Below, piece after piece: positions 62,041 through 64,000 of a stretch of DNA of 64,000 nucleotides (position 1 is the stretch's first letter; each line of letters starts with the position of its first letter). The translations under genes were made by a program, and so were the position numbers. Under the pieces are notes generated by a model that did no database searches, was not told the DNA's origin, and saw only the letters and a list, made by a program, of their open reading frames with translations. Source of the stretch: Epiperipatus broadwayi (taxonomy: Eukaryota > Onychophora > Udeonychophora > Euonychophora > Peripatidae); NCBI GenBank assembly GCA_028023455.1, contig JAQFVV010012424.1:1282001-1346000 (forward strand), in the 5' to 3' direction.

Positions 62041-62575
62041 ATATTGAATATTTTAACAATATATGTATTAACTATTACAAATACTTTGTTTAGGCATAAA
62101 CAATCACTATTAAGGAATGTCAATGCACCCATACTCTTAAACAATTGCATTTAATAGATTACATTACAGTTAAAGTTTGAATACAAGAAAAGTTCATACT
62201 ATATAAACACTTACAAATGTATATTATTAGAAAAATCAAGATTTTAAAATTAAAATGGTATATGCATTAAAATATAGATCTTATTCCAATCATATTCACA
62301 AAATAATTTATGTTTGATTTTTACAAATACACAAAAAAAGCATAACTGGTTTTATTGTTGATTTAAAAAAAATACAGCATATTTTCTGCTTGGAAGAATA
62401 AAAATATATACTTTGTTTTTTTATTACTTATATAAATCAACTGCTTCTGAAAATAGAGAGAAAACTGCTTGGTATTTATATTTCATTGATTGAAAAAGCC
62501 ATCAAGCATATATAGTTTATACATGTTCTTGCCATTTTTCTCCCCTCTAAGAAGTACCTTCCTTTACTTATTTCT
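62041..62575. other. AT-rich DNA, nothing recognised
   Basis: No feature recognised between the two LINE fragments. Confidence 0.45.
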
Positions 62576-62579
62576 ATTT

Positions 62580-63562
62580 TAGAAAATTATACAGCACACT
62601 ACAAACTTCTGTTTAATCATAATACATCATCCACATGGAGCATGATGTTTCCTCTCTCTTCACTGCCCCCCCCCTCTCATAAATTTCTTGGATTTCCCAT
62701 TTGTAAATCTAGGAGTACTAGGAGAATGTCTATTCAGAAATCTATCTTCATATCTGCTGAAAATTTAACTAAATCCTTGTCTAAAGCATACCTTTCTCTT
62801 CCTGCAAAAATCTCTCATTAACATCTGAATCTTTCCAAAAATGACTTACTATATTCCCATTATTAACTATAGTAATGCTGTCAAGAAGAAGATTAATTCA
62901 TTTTGCTCCAAACCAATTTGGAATAAAAGAGTAGTTGCAATCAATATTAAAACGTTGCAGAAGCATGCCAAAGACAATGGTCTTTCCCTCCACTTAATCC
63001 CTACTTTTTATTTTCAGAGATCAGTTAATGTTATTTTTAAAGCTGTCTCTGCTTACTTTAACACTGTAAAACTTGGTCTAGTTGTTCCTACTGATAAGCC
63101 TCCATCCAATAAAAGTATTTTTCTTCAATCTTTAATTATATCATTGCTGCTTATATTGAAACATCATACATTCTTTAGAAAAATACTTTTTGGGGAGATT
63201 GACTTCAACCACTTTTATCTCTCCTTACTACCACCAATAAAGAGATAATATAAAATTCAAATTCTGGTATCTGGAATCAAAATATCTGTTTCCTTATCAA
63301 AAACAATTTAGCTCTCTCTAATAGTTATTTCTTATCACAGAGAATGGTACATGCTAACATTGATTCCCTTTGTTCACTTGGTCATAAGTCTGAAGAAACA
63401 ATACATCATATTCTGTTCCAGTGTTCTGCTCTTTTTATCTATAGAAATATCATTGAAACAATCATAAAATTTCATATTTCTGTTTCTAGTCTCATCGACA
63501 GCATAAAATGGGACCTTTTTCTTTCAATTAGGATTACTATTTTTCTTATGTTTACCCTTTGA
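62580..63562 (+). pseudogene. LINE (Tx1/L1-like) RT C-terminal half, second copy, broken
   Basis: FLGFPICKSRS near 62685, IQKSIFISAENL, LSKAYLSLPAKIS, then 62841-63248: MTYYIPIINYSNAVKKKINS, FCSKPIWNKRVVAIN, NGLSLHLIPTFYFQ. Then 63344-63562: VHANIDSLCSLGHKSEETIH, HILFQCSALF, the C-terminal CCHC knuckle with its second Cys lost (SLCSLGHK). The blocks run in the same order as at 47225-48530 (FLGFPIFKS, then NGLSFLSIQAA, then SLCSHEEETIEH), so both are copies of one LINE family. Frame changes separate the blocks. Confidence 0.72.
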
Positions 63563-64000
63563 TTTCTAAGATGCTATTTTTGCTTCAACCCTATACCTAA
63601 AAAATTACAATCACTGTTTTACCATAAAATTTCAAAAATTAAAAACTGAGCCAGGGTGCTTTCCAACCCTTTCCAACCCAGACATTGTTGATGCTGCATG
63701 GATCCTGGTCTCAATTCCAACCCCATAATTTTTTAATGACTTTACGTATTTACAAAATATACCTGTTGTAATTTATATACCATTGAATTAGTCTGTTTTT
63801 GACGATAAGCTACAAAATATCCAATTGAATTTCAATTATTCTTTTTCAAGTTTGTAACAAAATTGTTTGTTAAAAAAAGTAAAACTTCATTATATATCTG
63901 AAGATACAAGTTCAATAACTAAAGGTTTAAAAATGATTGGTGAAATAGAATTGCAAAGAGGATATACATAGACATTTACTGATTGAGATCATTTTTGATG
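63563..64000. other. LINE 3' region and AT-rich DNA
   Basis: CTTTCCAACCCTTTCCAACC (about 63660) and GGATCCTGGTCTCAATTCC may be the LINE 3' UTR. Nothing further was recognised to the window end. Confidence 0.4.

Overview
The window is strongly A+T-rich animal DNA, roughly three quarters A+T by eye. It is dominated by decayed transposable elements, long (TAA)n and (TA)n tracts and many long inverted repeats. I see no bacterial-style gene organisation and no CRISPR array. The one piece of host gene I can defend is a single 170-bp coding exon at 20125-20294 (minus strand) with a consensus splice donor. It resembles the R7 RGS-binding protein family (RGS7BP/RGS9BP), which is found in animals. The mobile-element content also points to an invertebrate metazoan: GIY-YIG Penelope-like elements (PLEs), RTE/CR1/Tx1-type LINEs, a hAT element and tRNA-derived repeats. 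I cannot name a species.

Layout. 0-8.5 kb is mostly unassignable AT-rich DNA with short repeats. 8.6-12.3 kb holds a palindromic Penelope-like terminus, a GIY-YIG endonuclease pseudogene and two nearly identical 428-bp direct repeats around 1.5 kb of less AT-rich DNA. 12.9-15 kb is a less AT-rich block with a TATA/initiator pair and a small ORF. 16-18 kb carries ribozyme-bearing repeats. 18-22 kb surrounds the RGS7BP-like exon. 22.5-24.5 kb holds palindromic ribozyme-like repeats. 24.7-26.9 kb and 39.7-42.0 kb are two copies of one approximately 2.2-kb element (called K). 28-31.6 kb is a dense cluster of inverted repeats and ribozymes. 33-36.3 kb has two LINE fragments, (TAA)n tracts and a large inverted repeat. 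43.7-46.6 kb is a hAT transposon with an 8-bp target duplication and other repeats nested in it. 47.2-52.1 kb and 61.8-63.6 kb contain further LINE fragments. 59.9-60.1 kb is the end of a second PLE.

The main discovery is a set of hammerhead self-cleaving ribozyme motifs. I label the repeat families A to H by letter. Families E (3 copies), F (2 copies) and G (several copies) can be folded by hand into complete type I hammerheads: the CUGANGA box, stem II, the GAA box, a very short stem III, a GUC/GUA/UA cleavage site and a bipartite stem I with an internal loop. Base changes between copies often preserve pairing. Families A, B, C, D and H are shorter or decayed relatives. A and D lie directly beside PLE endonuclease pseudogenes, which links them to PLE terminal repeats, where hammerheads are known. 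Many of these repeats sit in head-to-head or tail-to-tail inverted pairs.

Sequences that look like long proteins in (TAA)n tracts (poly-N, poly-Y, poly-I, poly-L) are microsatellite artefacts and are not annotated as genes. Lengths, pairings and translations were read by eye. No alignment, folding program or database was used.
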